Shown here: in pieces, positions 6,918 through 13,327 of the stretch
Layout: each line of letters starts with the position of its first letter
Numbering within the stretch: the stretch's first letter is position 1
Assembly (NCBI GenBank): GCA_947589165.1
Contig: CANQCH010000014.1
Location: forward strand, 1 to 14,407
Origin: an uncultured Bacilli bacterium
GTDB taxonomy: Bacteria > Bacillota_I > Bacilli_A > RF39 > UBA660
Direction: 5' to 3'
DNA: 14,407 bases
Notes under the pieces: model-generated
Database searches by the model: none
What the model was told of the DNA's origin: nothing
The model's input: the letters and a program-made list of their open reading frames with translations, nothing else
Program-made: the position numbers and the translations under genes

Positions 6918-7457
6918 TTAATTCTTAAATGGCATTCCAAAGCCTTTTAATAAACTCTTGGCTTCGTCATTCGTTTTTGCGGTTGAGACAAAAACGATAT
7001 CCATTCCTCTTACTTTAACAACTTCATCATATTCGATTTCTGGGAAAATTAATTGTTCTTTAATCCCAATTGTGTAATTACCATGGCCATCAAATGAATG
7101 AGCTGATACACCACGGAAATCTCTAACTCTTGGTAAACCTACCCGAATTAATTTTTCTAAGAAGTAATACATATTTTCACCTCTTAAGGTAACTTTAACC
7201 CCGATAGATTGACCTTCTCTGATCTTAAAACCAGCGATTGATTTATGAGCTTTCGTAACAACTGGTTTTTGACCCGTGATTAATTCTAAATCTTTAACAG
7301 CAGCATTAATGAATTTTTCATCTTTGCTACCTTCACCAACACCAACATTAATAACGATTTTTTCTAAACGAGGTACGGCCATGACAGAAGAATATTGATA
7401 TTCTTTCATCAAACTTGGCACAATTTCTTTATTATATAATTCTTTAAAATTACTCAT
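6918..7457 (-). CDS. rplE: 50S ribosomal protein L5
   Basis: Binds 5S rRNA with L18 in the central protuberance and bridges to S13 of the small subunit. The 179-residue product has the family length and motifs: VPRLEKIVINVGVGE (about residues 28-42), GQKPVVTKAHKSIAGFKIREG (about 62-82), RVRDFRGVSAHSFDGHGNYTIGIKEQ and the C-terminal SLLKGFGMPFKN. It begins 2 nt after the rplX stop. No AGGAGG-like sequence lies before its ATG, unlike almost every other gene here. The upstream bases are the end of the lysine-rich rplX tail, so translation is probably coupled to rplX. Confidence 0.98.
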   Translation of the reverse strand: MSNFKELYNKEIVPSLMKEYQYSSVMAVPRLEKIVINVGVGEGSKDEKFINAAVKDLELITGQKPVVTKAHKSIAGFKIREGQSIGVKVTLRGENMYYFLEKLIRVGLPRVRDFRGVSAHSFDGHGNYTIGIKEQLIFPEIEYDEVVKVRGMDIVFVSTAKTNDEAKSLLKGFGMPFKN

Positions 7458-7459
7458 TG

Positions 7460-7840
7460 TTACTTACTCGCTTTCTTTGGCGCTTTTGCAGCTGTTTTAC
7501 GAGCTTTAGGCGCCGTTTCTTTCTTTTCTTTTGGTGTCGTTTTTTTAGCTGTTTCTTTTACTGTTTTTACTTCTTTTACTTCTTTGGTTTCTTTCTTTTC
7601 CGCTTTTTTACTAGCTTTGGTATCCGTAATAACTTTTACATTTGATACATGAAGAGGGGCTTCAATATCAAAAATGCCACCTTTATCATTCGTATTAGTT
7701 GGTTTAGAATGTTTCTTAATGATATTTAAACCTTCAACTACGACTTTATTTTTGGCTTTTAAAGTTTTAATTACTTTACCTTCTTTGCCTTTATCTTTAC
7801 CGGCAATAATTCTTACCGTATCTCCAACTTTAACTTTCAT
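7460..7840 (-). CDS. rplX: 50S ribosomal protein L24 with atypical lysine-rich C-terminal tail
   Basis: One of the first proteins to bind 23S rRNA during 50S assembly; it sits at the polypeptide exit. Residues 1-70 are a normal L24 core: the KOW domain (KVGDTVRIIAGKDKGKEGKVI), then VEGLNIIKKHSKPT and the GGIFDIEAPLHVSNV segment. After residue 70 the usual ending, about 30 residues with a GYKV-DGKKVR-AKKSG pattern, is missing. In its place is a 56-residue low-complexity tail of Lys, Glu, Thr and Ala. In residues 74-126 I count 21 Lys/Arg and 7 Glu. The two alternative frames over the start of the tail do not contain the canonical ending and hit stops, so it does not look like a simple frameshift. 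Confidence 0.96.
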   Translation of the reverse strand: MKVKVGDTVRIIAGKDKGKEGKVIKTLKAKNKVVVEGLNIIKKHSKPTNTNDKGGIFDIEAPLHVSNVKVITDTKASKKAEKKETKEVKEVKTVKETAKKTTPKEKKETAPKARKTAAKAPKKASK

Positions 7841-7848
7841 GTATCCTC

Positions 7849-8217
7849 CTATAAAACTTCAGGTGCTAAAGAAACGATTTTCATATAATCTTTTTCTCTT
7901 AATTCTCTAGCTACCGGTCCTAATACCCGAGTTCCTACTGGGGATTTATCATCCTTAATTAAAACACAAGCATTATCGGAAAATTTAATATAAGAACCAT
8001 CAGCCCGTCTAACACCATCAACAGTTCTAACAATAACAGCTTTAACTACTTTACCTTTTTTAATTGGACTATTAGGGATAGCTTTTTTAACTGTACCAAC
8101 AACAACATCCCCAATGTTACCATATTTAACTTTTGATCCGCCCATAACTCTTATGACTAAAAGTTCCCGCGCACCACTGTTATCCGCAACATTAAGTCTT
8201 GATTCTTGCATTACCAT
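7849..8217 (-). CDS. rplN: 50S ribosomal protein L14
   Basis: Large-subunit interface protein that contacts L3 and L19 and forms bridges to 16S rRNA. In relatives it is also the docking site of the silencing factor RsfS. The 122-residue product is standard: QESRLNVADNSGARELLVI at the N-terminus, KKGKVVKAVIVRT with GSYIKFSDNACVLI in the middle, and DDKSPVGTRVLGPVARELRE then MKIVSLAPEVL at the end. The ATG at 8217 has a full TAGGAGGT Shine-Dalgarno that contains the rpsQ stop. A second ATG two codons later is possible but less well spaced. Unremarkable. Confidence 0.98.
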   Translation of the reverse strand: MVMQESRLNVADNSGARELLVIRVMGGSKVKYGNIGDVVVGTVKKAIPNSPIKKGKVVKAVIVRTVDGVRRADGSYIKFSDNACVLIKDDKSPVGTRVLGPVARELREKDYMKIVSLAPEVL

Positions 8218-8228
8218 AAGCTTACCTC

Positions 8229-8486
8229 CTAAAGAATAACAGCATCAATTAAAACTTCTACTAGTTCATATCTTTTAGTTTTTGATAATGGTCTAGTCAT
8301 TCTAATTTTTACTGTATCTCCTACTTTTGCTTTATTATTTTCATCATGAGCTGCATATTTTTTCGAATATTTAACTCTTTTATTATATAGGGGATGTTTT
8401 TTGGCAGTTTCAACTAAAACAGTAATTGTTTTATTGTTACCTGCGCTAATAACTTTTCCCACTAACACTGGTTTATTATCTGCCAT
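8229..8486 (-). CDS. rpsQ: 30S ribosomal protein S17
   Basis: Primary 16S rRNA-binding protein of the small subunit body, with an OB-fold. The 85-residue product shows the family sequence: VLVGKVISAGNNKTITVLVETAKKHPLYNKRVKYSKKYAAHDE, then VGDTVKIRMTRPLSKTKRYELVEVL. Its ATG overlaps the rpmC TAA stop by one base (TAATG), a layout expected to give termination-reinitiation coupling. A GGAGGTG site lies at the end of rpmC. Normal length and intact. Confidence 0.98.
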   Translation of the reverse strand: MADNKPVLVGKVISAGNNKTITVLVETAKKHPLYNKRVKYSKKYAAHDENNKAKVGDTVKIRMTRPLSKTKRYELVEVLIDAVIL

Positions 8487-8698
8487 TATTTAACACCTCC
8501 ACTAACAGTTTCTTTTTTTCTTTCATTTAAAATTGTTTTCATTCTGGCAACATCACGTCTTAAAGTTCTAAGTTGAACAGGTTTTTCTAAAGTACCATTC
8601 GCTTGTTGCATTCTTTTAGTAAACAATTCTTCTTTTGTTTCTTTAATTTTCTTTGCTAATTCTTCATCAGATAATTTTCTTAGGTCTTTAATTTCCAA
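8486..8698 (-). CDS. rpmC: 50S ribosomal protein L29 (probable TTG start)
   Basis: Small helical-hairpin protein beside L23 at the polypeptide exit. The core EIKDLRKLSDEELAKKIKETKEELF, the QLRTLRRDVARMKTILNERK helix and the overall size are typical of L29. The start is uncertain. An ATG at 8710 adds MVIL, but its only purine-rich sequence (AAAAAGG) touches the codon directly. A TTG at 8698 has GGTGAT four bases upstream, a match to the 3' part of the Shine-Dalgarno consensus, and it gives a protein starting MEIKDLRKLS that aligns with family N-termini. I chose TTG, giving 70 residues; 74 is the alternative. Either way it overlaps the end of rplP. Confidence 0.9.
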   Translation of the reverse strand: MEIKDLRKLSDEELAKKIKETKEELFTKRMQQANGTLEKPVQLRTLRRDVARMKTILNERKKETVSGGVK

Positions 8699-9113
8699 GA
8701 GAATCACCATCCTTTTTCACAAATTTAGTTTTAATTGATAATTTATGGGAAGCTAATCTTAAAGCTTCTCGAGCGGTTGCTTCATCAACACCGGTTATTT
8801 CAAACATAATTTTGCCCGTTTTAACAACTGCTACCCATTCTTCAACGTTACCTTTACCTTTACCTTGCCGAGTTTCAAGTGGTTTTTTAGTTCTAGGCAT
8901 ATGTGGGAAAATATTAATAAATACTTTACCACCACGTTTCATATAACGGGTCATGGCAATTCTGGCGGCTTCGATTTGCCGGGCAGAAATCCAACCACCT
9001 TCTAAAGCTTTTAAGCCATATTCCCCAAAAGATAATTCTTTATTACCTTTGGCTTTGCCTTCATAACTTAATCTATGAGATTTCCGATATTTAGTTCTTT
9101 TCGGCATCAACAT
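8688..9113 (-). CDS. rplP: 50S ribosomal protein L16
   Basis: Large-subunit protein near the A-site tRNA elbow and the 5S rRNA; needed for late assembly. The 141-residue product begins MLMPKRTKYRKSHR and contains FGEYGLKALEGGWISARQIEAARIAMTRYMKRGGKV (about residues 29-64), KPLETRQGKGKG, WVAVVKTG and EALRLASHKLSIKTKFV. All are family hallmarks. Its start lies 23 nt inside the end of rpsC, with GAAGGGAG nine bases upstream as the ribosome binding site. The in-frame ATG two codons later is possible, but MLMPKR matches relatives. Confidence 0.98.
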   Translation of the reverse strand: MLMPKRTKYRKSHRLSYEGKAKGNKELSFGEYGLKALEGGWISARQIEAARIAMTRYMKRGGKVFINIFPHMPRTKKPLETRQGKGKGNVEEWVAVVKTGKIMFEITGVDEATAREALRLASHKLSIKTKFVKKDGDSLGN

Positions 9114-9774
9114 GGTCTTCAGCTCCCTTCACCAGTTTTTTATTTTTACTTGGTAAAATTTCGTTTTTATAAATCCACACTTTAACCCCAATTTTACCAT
9201 AGGTCGTATTAGCTTCGGCGATCGCATAATCAACATCAGCCCGAATGGTATGTAGAGGCACTGTTCCTTCCGTATAACCTTCGGTTCGAGCCATTTCTGC
9301 GCCACCTAAACGGCCTGAAACAGCAGTCTTACAACCTTTAGCGCCAGCTTTCATCGTATTACGAATAGCTCTTTTTTGGGCTTGTCTAAATGGGGCCCGC
9401 GCTTCGATTTGACTCGCAATATTTTTCGCCACTAGCATGGCATTTAAATCCGGATTTTTTTCTTCGACGATATTAATATAAACTTCTTCACCAATTAATT
9501 TGGCAATTTGTTTCCGAAGTTTTTCAATATCTTCACCACCCCGGCCAATAATAACACCAGGTTTAGCCGTATAGATTGAAACTTCTAAACGTTTGCCTTT
9601 CCGTTCAATAATTATTGAAGCAATGGCCGCATCTTTTAGATTTTTTTCTAAGTATTCCCGAATCTTGACATCTTTGATTAATTTATCAGAATAATCTTTA
9701 TCAGCATACCATTTAGATTGCCAATCTTTATTAACGCCAAGCCGGTATCCTATTGGATTAACTTTTTGTCCCAT
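9091..9774 (-). CDS. rpsC: 30S ribosomal protein S3
   Basis: Forms part of the mRNA entry tunnel with S4 and S5 and contributes to mRNA unwinding. The 227-residue product starts MGQKVNPIGYRLGVNKDWQS. It carries a KH domain with the GRGG loop at residues 77-80, followed by the C-terminal domain with RRAIRNTMKAGAKG-type sequence (here KRAIRNTMKAGAKGCK), VSGRLGGAEMARTE and the closing GVKVWIYKNEILP. The tail after residue 210 is short and charged. It starts directly after the rplV stop, with AAGGAGG inside the rplV end, and overlaps rplP by 23 nt at its own end. Confidence 0.98.
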   Translation of the reverse strand: MGQKVNPIGYRLGVNKDWQSKWYADKDYSDKLIKDVKIREYLEKNLKDAAIASIIIERKGKRLEVSIYTAKPGVIIGRGGEDIEKLRKQIAKLIGEEVYINIVEEKNPDLNAMLVAKNIASQIEARAPFRQAQKRAIRNTMKAGAKGCKTAVSGRLGGAEMARTEGYTEGTVPLHTIRADVDYAIAEANTTYGKIGVKVWIYKNEILPSKNKKLVKGAEDHVDAEKN

Positions 9775-10122
9775 CTATTTTCGACCTCCTTCTTCATCAG
9801 TAACACAAATGGTTATGTGACTGCTTCTTTTATCATGACGATCAACATGACCGCGTGATGCAAATTTAATTCTTTTATAAACTGTTCCCGGATTAATATA
9901 GCATTCTTTAATTCTTAATTTATCGGCATCGGCGCCATTATTATTAACGGCATTAGCGACAGCCGAATTTAAAACTTTTAAAATTAAACGGCTTGCTTTG
10001 GTATTGGTATTTTCTAAAATACCTTGAGCAGTTTTCACATCTTTGCCTCTAATTAAATCCATTGTCATACGTGCAAGTCTGGGTTTAATTAAAGCATTTT
10101 TATGTATTGCATATGCTTCCAT
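9775..10122 (-). CDS. rplV: 50S ribosomal protein L22
   Basis: Binds all domains of 23S rRNA and lines the exit tunnel with a long beta-hairpin. In relatives, changes in that hairpin give macrolide resistance. The 115-residue product has the family core (IKPRLARMTMDLIRGKDV, AVANAVNNNGADADKL) and the hairpin region at about residues 78-105, ending in DKRSSHITICV. The hairpin tip differs in detail from E. coli and Bacillus, but its length looks normal, so I would not infer drug resistance. Its Shine-Dalgarno TAGGAGG contains the rpsS stop codon. It is followed without a gap by rpsC. Confidence 0.98.
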   Translation of the reverse strand: MEAYAIHKNALIKPRLARMTMDLIRGKDVKTAQGILENTNTKASRLILKVLNSAVANAVNNNGADADKLRIKECYINPGTVYKRIKFASRGHVDRHDKRSSHITICVTDEEGGRK

Positions 10123-10130
10123 ATTTCCTC

Positions 10131-10394
10131 CTACTTATTACCAGCGTGGCCACCAAATTTACGGGTTTGACTAAATTCCCCTAATTTATGACCTACCATA
10201 TCTTCTGTTATATAAACAGGAATAAATTCTTTACCATTATGAACGGCAAAAGTATGACCGACAAATTCAGGGAAAATTGTTGATCTTCTTGACCAAGTTT
10301 TAATAACAGATTTTTTGCCACTTTCATTCATGGCTTTAACTTTTTTCATTAGGGATTCTTCTACATAAGGTCCCTTTTTTAAACTTCTTGCCAT
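10131..10394 (-). CDS. rpsS: 30S ribosomal protein S19
   Basis: Head protein of the small subunit that contacts S13 and forms a flexible bridge to the large subunit. The 87-residue product is near the usual 90 or so. Hallmarks are MARSLKKGPYVEESLMKKV at the start, IKTWSRRSTIFPEFVGHTFAVHNGKEFIPVYI in the middle, and VGHKLGEFSQTRKFGGHAGNK at the end. The C-terminal tail is slightly short. It starts 9 nt after rplB, with TAGGAGG as Shine-Dalgarno that includes the rplB stop codon, and leads to rplV in the same manner. Confidence 0.98.
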   Translation of the reverse strand: MARSLKKGPYVEESLMKKVKAMNESGKKSVIKTWSRRSTIFPEFVGHTFAVHNGKEFIPVYITEDMVGHKLGEFSQTRKFGGHAGNK

Positions 10395-10403
10395 TTAATC
10401 CTC

Positions 10404-11234
10404 CTATTTAGCCTTCCTACTAATAATAAGTTTTTCAGAAGCCTTTTTCGTTTTCCGTGTTTTTTGTCCAAGAGCTGGTTTACCCCAAGGAGTCATTGGA
10501 CTCTTCCGGCCGACAGGAGCACGTCCTTCGCCACCACCATGAGGGTGATCGTTAGGGTTCATGACAGAACCACGGTTGGTTGGTCTAATACCCATATGTC
10601 TTTTCCGACCAGCTTTACCTAAATTAACTAATTTAGCATCTTCGTTACCAACAACACCAACAGTTGCTACACAAGTACCTAAAATCTTTCTAGTTTCGCC
10701 AGATTGTAACCGAAGTAAAACATATTTACCTTCCCGGCCTAAGATTTGGGCACTAGTTCCGGCACTCCGACAGATTTCAGCACCTTTTCCGGGTTGAAGT
10801 TCAATACAATGAACGGTTGTACCAACCGGAATACTGGCAAGTGGTAAAGCATTACCAACTTTGATATCAGCATCAGGGCCATTTTCAATAATCATGCCCA
10901 CTTTTAATTCATTAGGCGCAATAATATATCTTTTTTCGCCATCTTTATAATTAATTAAAGCAATATTCGCAGTCCGGTTAGGATCATATTCAATGGAAGC
11001 TACCCGACCTGTAATTCCGACTTTATCTCTTTTATAATCAATAACCCGGTATTTTTTATGGGCTCCGCCACCAATATGGCGAACAGTCATTTTACCTTGA
11101 TTATTCCGGCCACCCGTCCGACCAAGACTTTTAACTAAAGATTTGGTTGGTTCGGCTTTTGTTAATTCTTCATTAGTAAGAGTTGACATCCCACGGCGAC
11201 CATTAGTCGTTGGTTTATAATGTTTAATTGCCAT
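10404..11234 (-). CDS. rplB: 50S ribosomal protein L2
   Basis: One of the most conserved ribosomal proteins, needed for subunit joining and close to the peptidyl-transferase centre. The 276-residue product has the full family layout. The N-terminal part runs through GRNNQGKMTVRHIGGGAHKKYR, and the OB-fold covers about residues 80-140. The SH3-like part carries AGTSAQILGREGKYVLLRLQSGE, and the C-terminal arm carries NPNDHPHGGGEGRAPVGR (about 226-243). His230 corresponds to the His229 of E. coli long studied near the catalytic centre. The Shine-Dalgarno is TAGGAGGT, including the rplW stop codon. Intact and normal. Confidence 0.99.
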   Translation of the reverse strand: MAIKHYKPTTNGRRGMSTLTNEELTKAEPTKSLVKSLGRTGGRNNQGKMTVRHIGGGAHKKYRVIDYKRDKVGITGRVASIEYDPNRTANIALINYKDGEKRYIIAPNELKVGMIIENGPDADIKVGNALPLASIPVGTTVHCIELQPGKGAEICRSAGTSAQILGREGKYVLLRLQSGETRKILGTCVATVGVVGNEDAKLVNLGKAGRKRHMGIRPTNRGSVMNPNDHPHGGGEGRAPVGRKSPMTPWGKPALGQKTRKTKKASEKLIISRKAK

Positions 11235-11245
11235 TTATATACCTC

Positions 11246-11521
11246 CTATATTTCGATAGAAGAACCGGCTTTTAAAGTAACCATTGCTTTTTTATAAGCT
11301 TTTGTTCTTCCAGAGTATCTTCCAACTCTTCTTTTCTTTGTTTTTGTATTTAATGTATTAACACTTTCAACTTGAACATTAAAAGCTTGTTCAACTGCTT
11401 TTTTAATGTCTTCTTTACTAGCTGATTTGACAACTTTGAAAGTATATACATTAGCGCTTCTTGCGGCCATTGATTTTTCGGTAATCACGGGTGCAAGAAT
11501 AATATCTGAATAATGTTTCAT
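11246..11521 (-). CDS. rplW: 50S ribosomal protein L23
   Basis: Sits at the polypeptide exit and is the docking point for trigger factor and the signal recognition particle. The 91-residue product contains DIILAPVITEKS, then YTFKVVKSASKEDIKKAVEQAFNVQVESVNTLN and a basic KTKKRRVGRYSGRTKAYKKA loop, as expected. The exposed trigger-factor contact is expected in the AFNVQVE helix region. Its ATG overlaps the rplD stop by one base (TAATG), which suggests coupled translation, and GAGG lies ten bases upstream. Confidence 0.98.
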   Translation of the reverse strand: MKHYSDIILAPVITEKSMAARSANVYTFKVVKSASKEDIKKAVEQAFNVQVESVNTLNTKTKKRRVGRYSGRTKAYKKAMVTLKAGSSIEI

Positions 11522-12147
11522 TATTTAAGCGCCTCCTCAATATTTTTTACTGCGGCTTCATCACAAACTAAGACATCAGCATTAACGATATCATAGCAGT
11601 TGATTTCATCAGCCATTAAACAAGCGACATTGCCTAAATTTCTTGTTGCCATATAAAGATTTTCATTTTCATCACTCGTTACAAATAACGTTTTGGCTTC
11701 CGCAAGTTTTAAAGTTTTTAAAACCGCTAAAGCATCTTTCGTTTTTAAGCTTTTGAAAGTTAAATTATCAATAACTACTAAAGCTTTTTCTTTTTGTTTA
11801 TAAGTTAAAGCTGTTTTTAAAGCGATAACTCTTTCCTTTTTATTAATTTTAAAAGTGTAATCTCTTGGAACAACGCCAAAAGGAATACCACCACCACGCC
11901 ATTGCGTAGCTCTTATACTACCTTGCCGAGCCCGGCCAGTACCTTTTTGGCTCCAAGGTTTCTTACCACCACCAGAAACTTCACTGCGATTTTTAGTTTT
12001 TCTCGTTCCTTGACGAGTTGCATCAAGTTGTAAACGAATCATTTTCTTTAGGCAGTCATCATTAACTTCAATGTTCCAAATAGCGTCATTTAAAGTTAAA
12101 TCTTTTACTTTTTCACCATTAAGGTTTTTAACACTTATTTTTGCCAT
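11521..12147 (-). CDS. rplD: 50S ribosomal protein L4
   Basis: Lines the exit tunnel with a long loop. In E. coli it also represses the S10 operon by acting on the mRNA leader. The 208-residue product has the family length. The tunnel loop is visible at about residues 45-95 and includes QGTRKTKNRSEVSGGGKKPWSQKGTGRARQGS in two adjoining parts, then RGGGIPFGVVPRDY. The C-terminal Rossmann-like part carries ALKTALTYKQKEKALVVIDNL. Whether it regulates this operon is unknown; the leader upstream of rpsJ would be the place to look. The Shine-Dalgarno is AAGGAAA, a little weaker than its neighbours. Confidence 0.98.
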   Translation of the reverse strand: MAKISVKNLNGEKVKDLTLNDAIWNIEVNDDCLKKMIRLQLDATRQGTRKTKNRSEVSGGGKKPWSQKGTGRARQGSIRATQWRGGGIPFGVVPRDYTFKINKKERVIALKTALTYKQKEKALVVIDNLTFKSLKTKDALAVLKTLKLAEAKTLFVTSDENENLYMATRNLGNVACLMADEINCYDIVNADVLVCDEAAVKNIEEALK

Positions 12148-12163
12148 CTTTTCTTTTCCTTTC

Positions 12164-12955
12164 CTATTCGTTTACTTCCGCAGGACTTTCTGCTTCGGCT
12201 TGTTCTTCTTTTACTTCTTCCGTAACGGTTTCGGTTACTTCTTCACTAGTGCTTTCAGTTGCTGTTTCTTCCACAACTTCATCCACTACCGTTTCTTCGG
12301 CATAACTAATTATTTCTTTCGCACTAACTTTCCGTGAATTTTTAACGGCACTCTTAATTAATACTAAAGAATTTTTGGCTCCTGGCACATTACCACTAAC
12401 TAAAATATAATTTTCATTAGGATTAACTTCAATTATTTCTAAGTTTTGAATGGTAACGGTTTCATGACCCATATGGCCAGGTAAATTTTTCCCTTTCAAA
12501 ACTCTTTTTGGTAACATTGTACCTAAAGAACCAACTGCCCGATGATAATGAGAACCATGGGTCATTGGCCCGCGATGTTGATTATGACGTTTAATCGTCC
12601 CTTCAAAACCTTTACCTTTACTAGTTCCGGTTACATCAACAACTTCGCCAACGCTAAATACATCGGCTCCTAATTTATCGCCTACATTGTAAGCAGTATC
12701 AACACCTCTTATTTCTTTTAAGAAGCGCTTAGGAGTTGTACTAGCTTTTTTGGCTCTTGCTACTTCTGATTTCGTAGCTTTCTTTTCTTTCTTTTCAAAT
12801 ACGCCTAATTGAATGGCTTCATAACCGTCAGTATCTTTAGTTTTAACTTGCATAACAATGTTAGGTTCAACTTCAATTACCGTTACAGGAATTAATTTTC
12901 CATCTTTGGTAAATACTTGGGTCATACCACTCTTGCGTCCTAAGATTCCTTTCAT
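12164..12955 (-). CDS. rplC: 50S ribosomal protein L3 with acidic C-terminal extension
   Basis: One of the two proteins that initiate 50S assembly; its central loop reaches toward the peptidyl-transferase centre. Residues 1-207 are a standard L3: MKGILGRKSGMTQVF, the GTSKGKGFEGTIKRHNQHRGPMTHGSHYHR loop region (about 110-139), then GSLGTMLPKRVLKGKNLPGHMG and VKGNVPG-like sequence (here VSGNVPGAKNSLVLIKSAVK). The bacterial family normally stops near residue 209. Here the frame continues about 53 residues. From 220 to 263 the tail is low-complexity, with 18 Glu/Asp and a single Lys among Val, Thr, Ser and Ala. The frame closes at a clean TAG 16 nt before rplD, so it does not look like a readthrough artefact. 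Confidence 0.97.
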   Translation of the reverse strand: MKGILGRKSGMTQVFTKDGKLIPVTVIEVEPNIVMQVKTKDTDGYEAIQLGVFEKKEKKATKSEVARAKKASTTPKRFLKEIRGVDTAYNVGDKLGADVFSVGEVVDVTGTSKGKGFEGTIKRHNQHRGPMTHGSHYHRAVGSLGTMLPKRVLKGKNLPGHMGHETVTIQNLEIIEVNPNENYILVSGNVPGAKNSLVLIKSAVKNSRKVSAKEIISYAEETVVDEVVEETATESTSEEVTETVTEEVKEEQAEAESPAEVNE

Positions 12956-12972
12956 TTTAATACCTTCCTTTT

Positions 12973-13281
12973 CTATAATTTAATTTTGATGTCGACACCA
13001 CTTGGTAAATCTAAATGGTTCAATGCATCGATTGTTTCCTTACTAGGATTTTTAATATCAATTAACCGCTTATGCGTTCTTCTTTCAAATTGTTCGCGAG
13101 CATCTTTGTATATATAAACCGCTCTTAATACAGTAACTTTTTCAATTTCTGTTGGAAGCGGAACTGGTCCAGAGATTTCGCCACCTGTTCTTTTCACAGT
13201 TTCCACAATTTTACCAGCTGCTACATCAAGTAAACGATGATCATAAGCTTTTAAATTGATTCGCACTTTGTTATTTGACAT
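12973..13281 (-). CDS. rpsJ: 30S ribosomal protein S10
   Basis: First gene of the operon. S10 is a head protein of the small subunit and, in E. coli, also acts with NusB in transcription antitermination. The 102-residue product is typical: INLKAYDHRLLDVAAGKIVETVKRTGGEISGPVPLPT (in two adjoining stretches) and the EQFERRTHKRLIDI loop, followed by LDLPSGVDIKIKL. The ATG at 13281 lies 10 nt after AAAGGAGG. Another ATG only 2 nt after that site (13289) is out of frame. The 158 bases upstream carry the candidate promoters and leader hairpins described separately. Confidence 0.98.
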   Translation of the reverse strand: MSNNKVRINLKAYDHRLLDVAAGKIVETVKRTGGEISGPVPLPTEIEKVTVLRAVYIYKDAREQFERRTHKRLIDIKNPSKETIDALNHLDLPSGVDIKIKL

Positions 13282-13300
13282 TTTTTCATGTCCTCCTTTC

Positions 13301-13319
13301 GCCTATATCTAGTATAGAC
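13301..13319 (-). promoter_or_regulatory. Candidate leader hairpin next to the rpsJ ribosome binding site
   Basis: On the minus strand the sequence GUCUAUA-CUAGA-UAUAGGC can form a 7-base-pair stem (one G-U pair) with a five-base loop. Its 3' arm ends four bases before the AAAGGAGG of rpsJ. A stem so close to the ribosome binding site could influence initiation. The base pairing is seen directly; any regulatory role is inferred, and the stem is AU-rich, so stability would be modest. Confidence 0.4.
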
Positions 13320-13327
13320 ATACTCCG

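Noticed and set aside
7460..7630. A frameshift in rplX hiding the normal L24 ending
   Set aside because: I read the other two frames across the start of the tail; neither shows the canonical ending, and both reach a stop codon soon after the tail begins.
7457..7645. Phe/Arg-rich plus-strand frame resembling a small membrane protein
   Set aside because: It is the reverse complement of the Lys-rich L24 tail (AAA/GAA codons read as TTT/TTC).
9775..10122. Altered L22 hairpin as macrolide resistance
   Set aside because: The hairpin has normal length and the changes at its tip could be ordinary lineage differences; nothing in the sequence shows resistance.
12071..12337. Phe-rich 88-residue plus-strand frame that looks membrane-like
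   Set aside because: Its hydrophobic look comes from reading the complement of the rplD start and the Glu-rich L3 tail.
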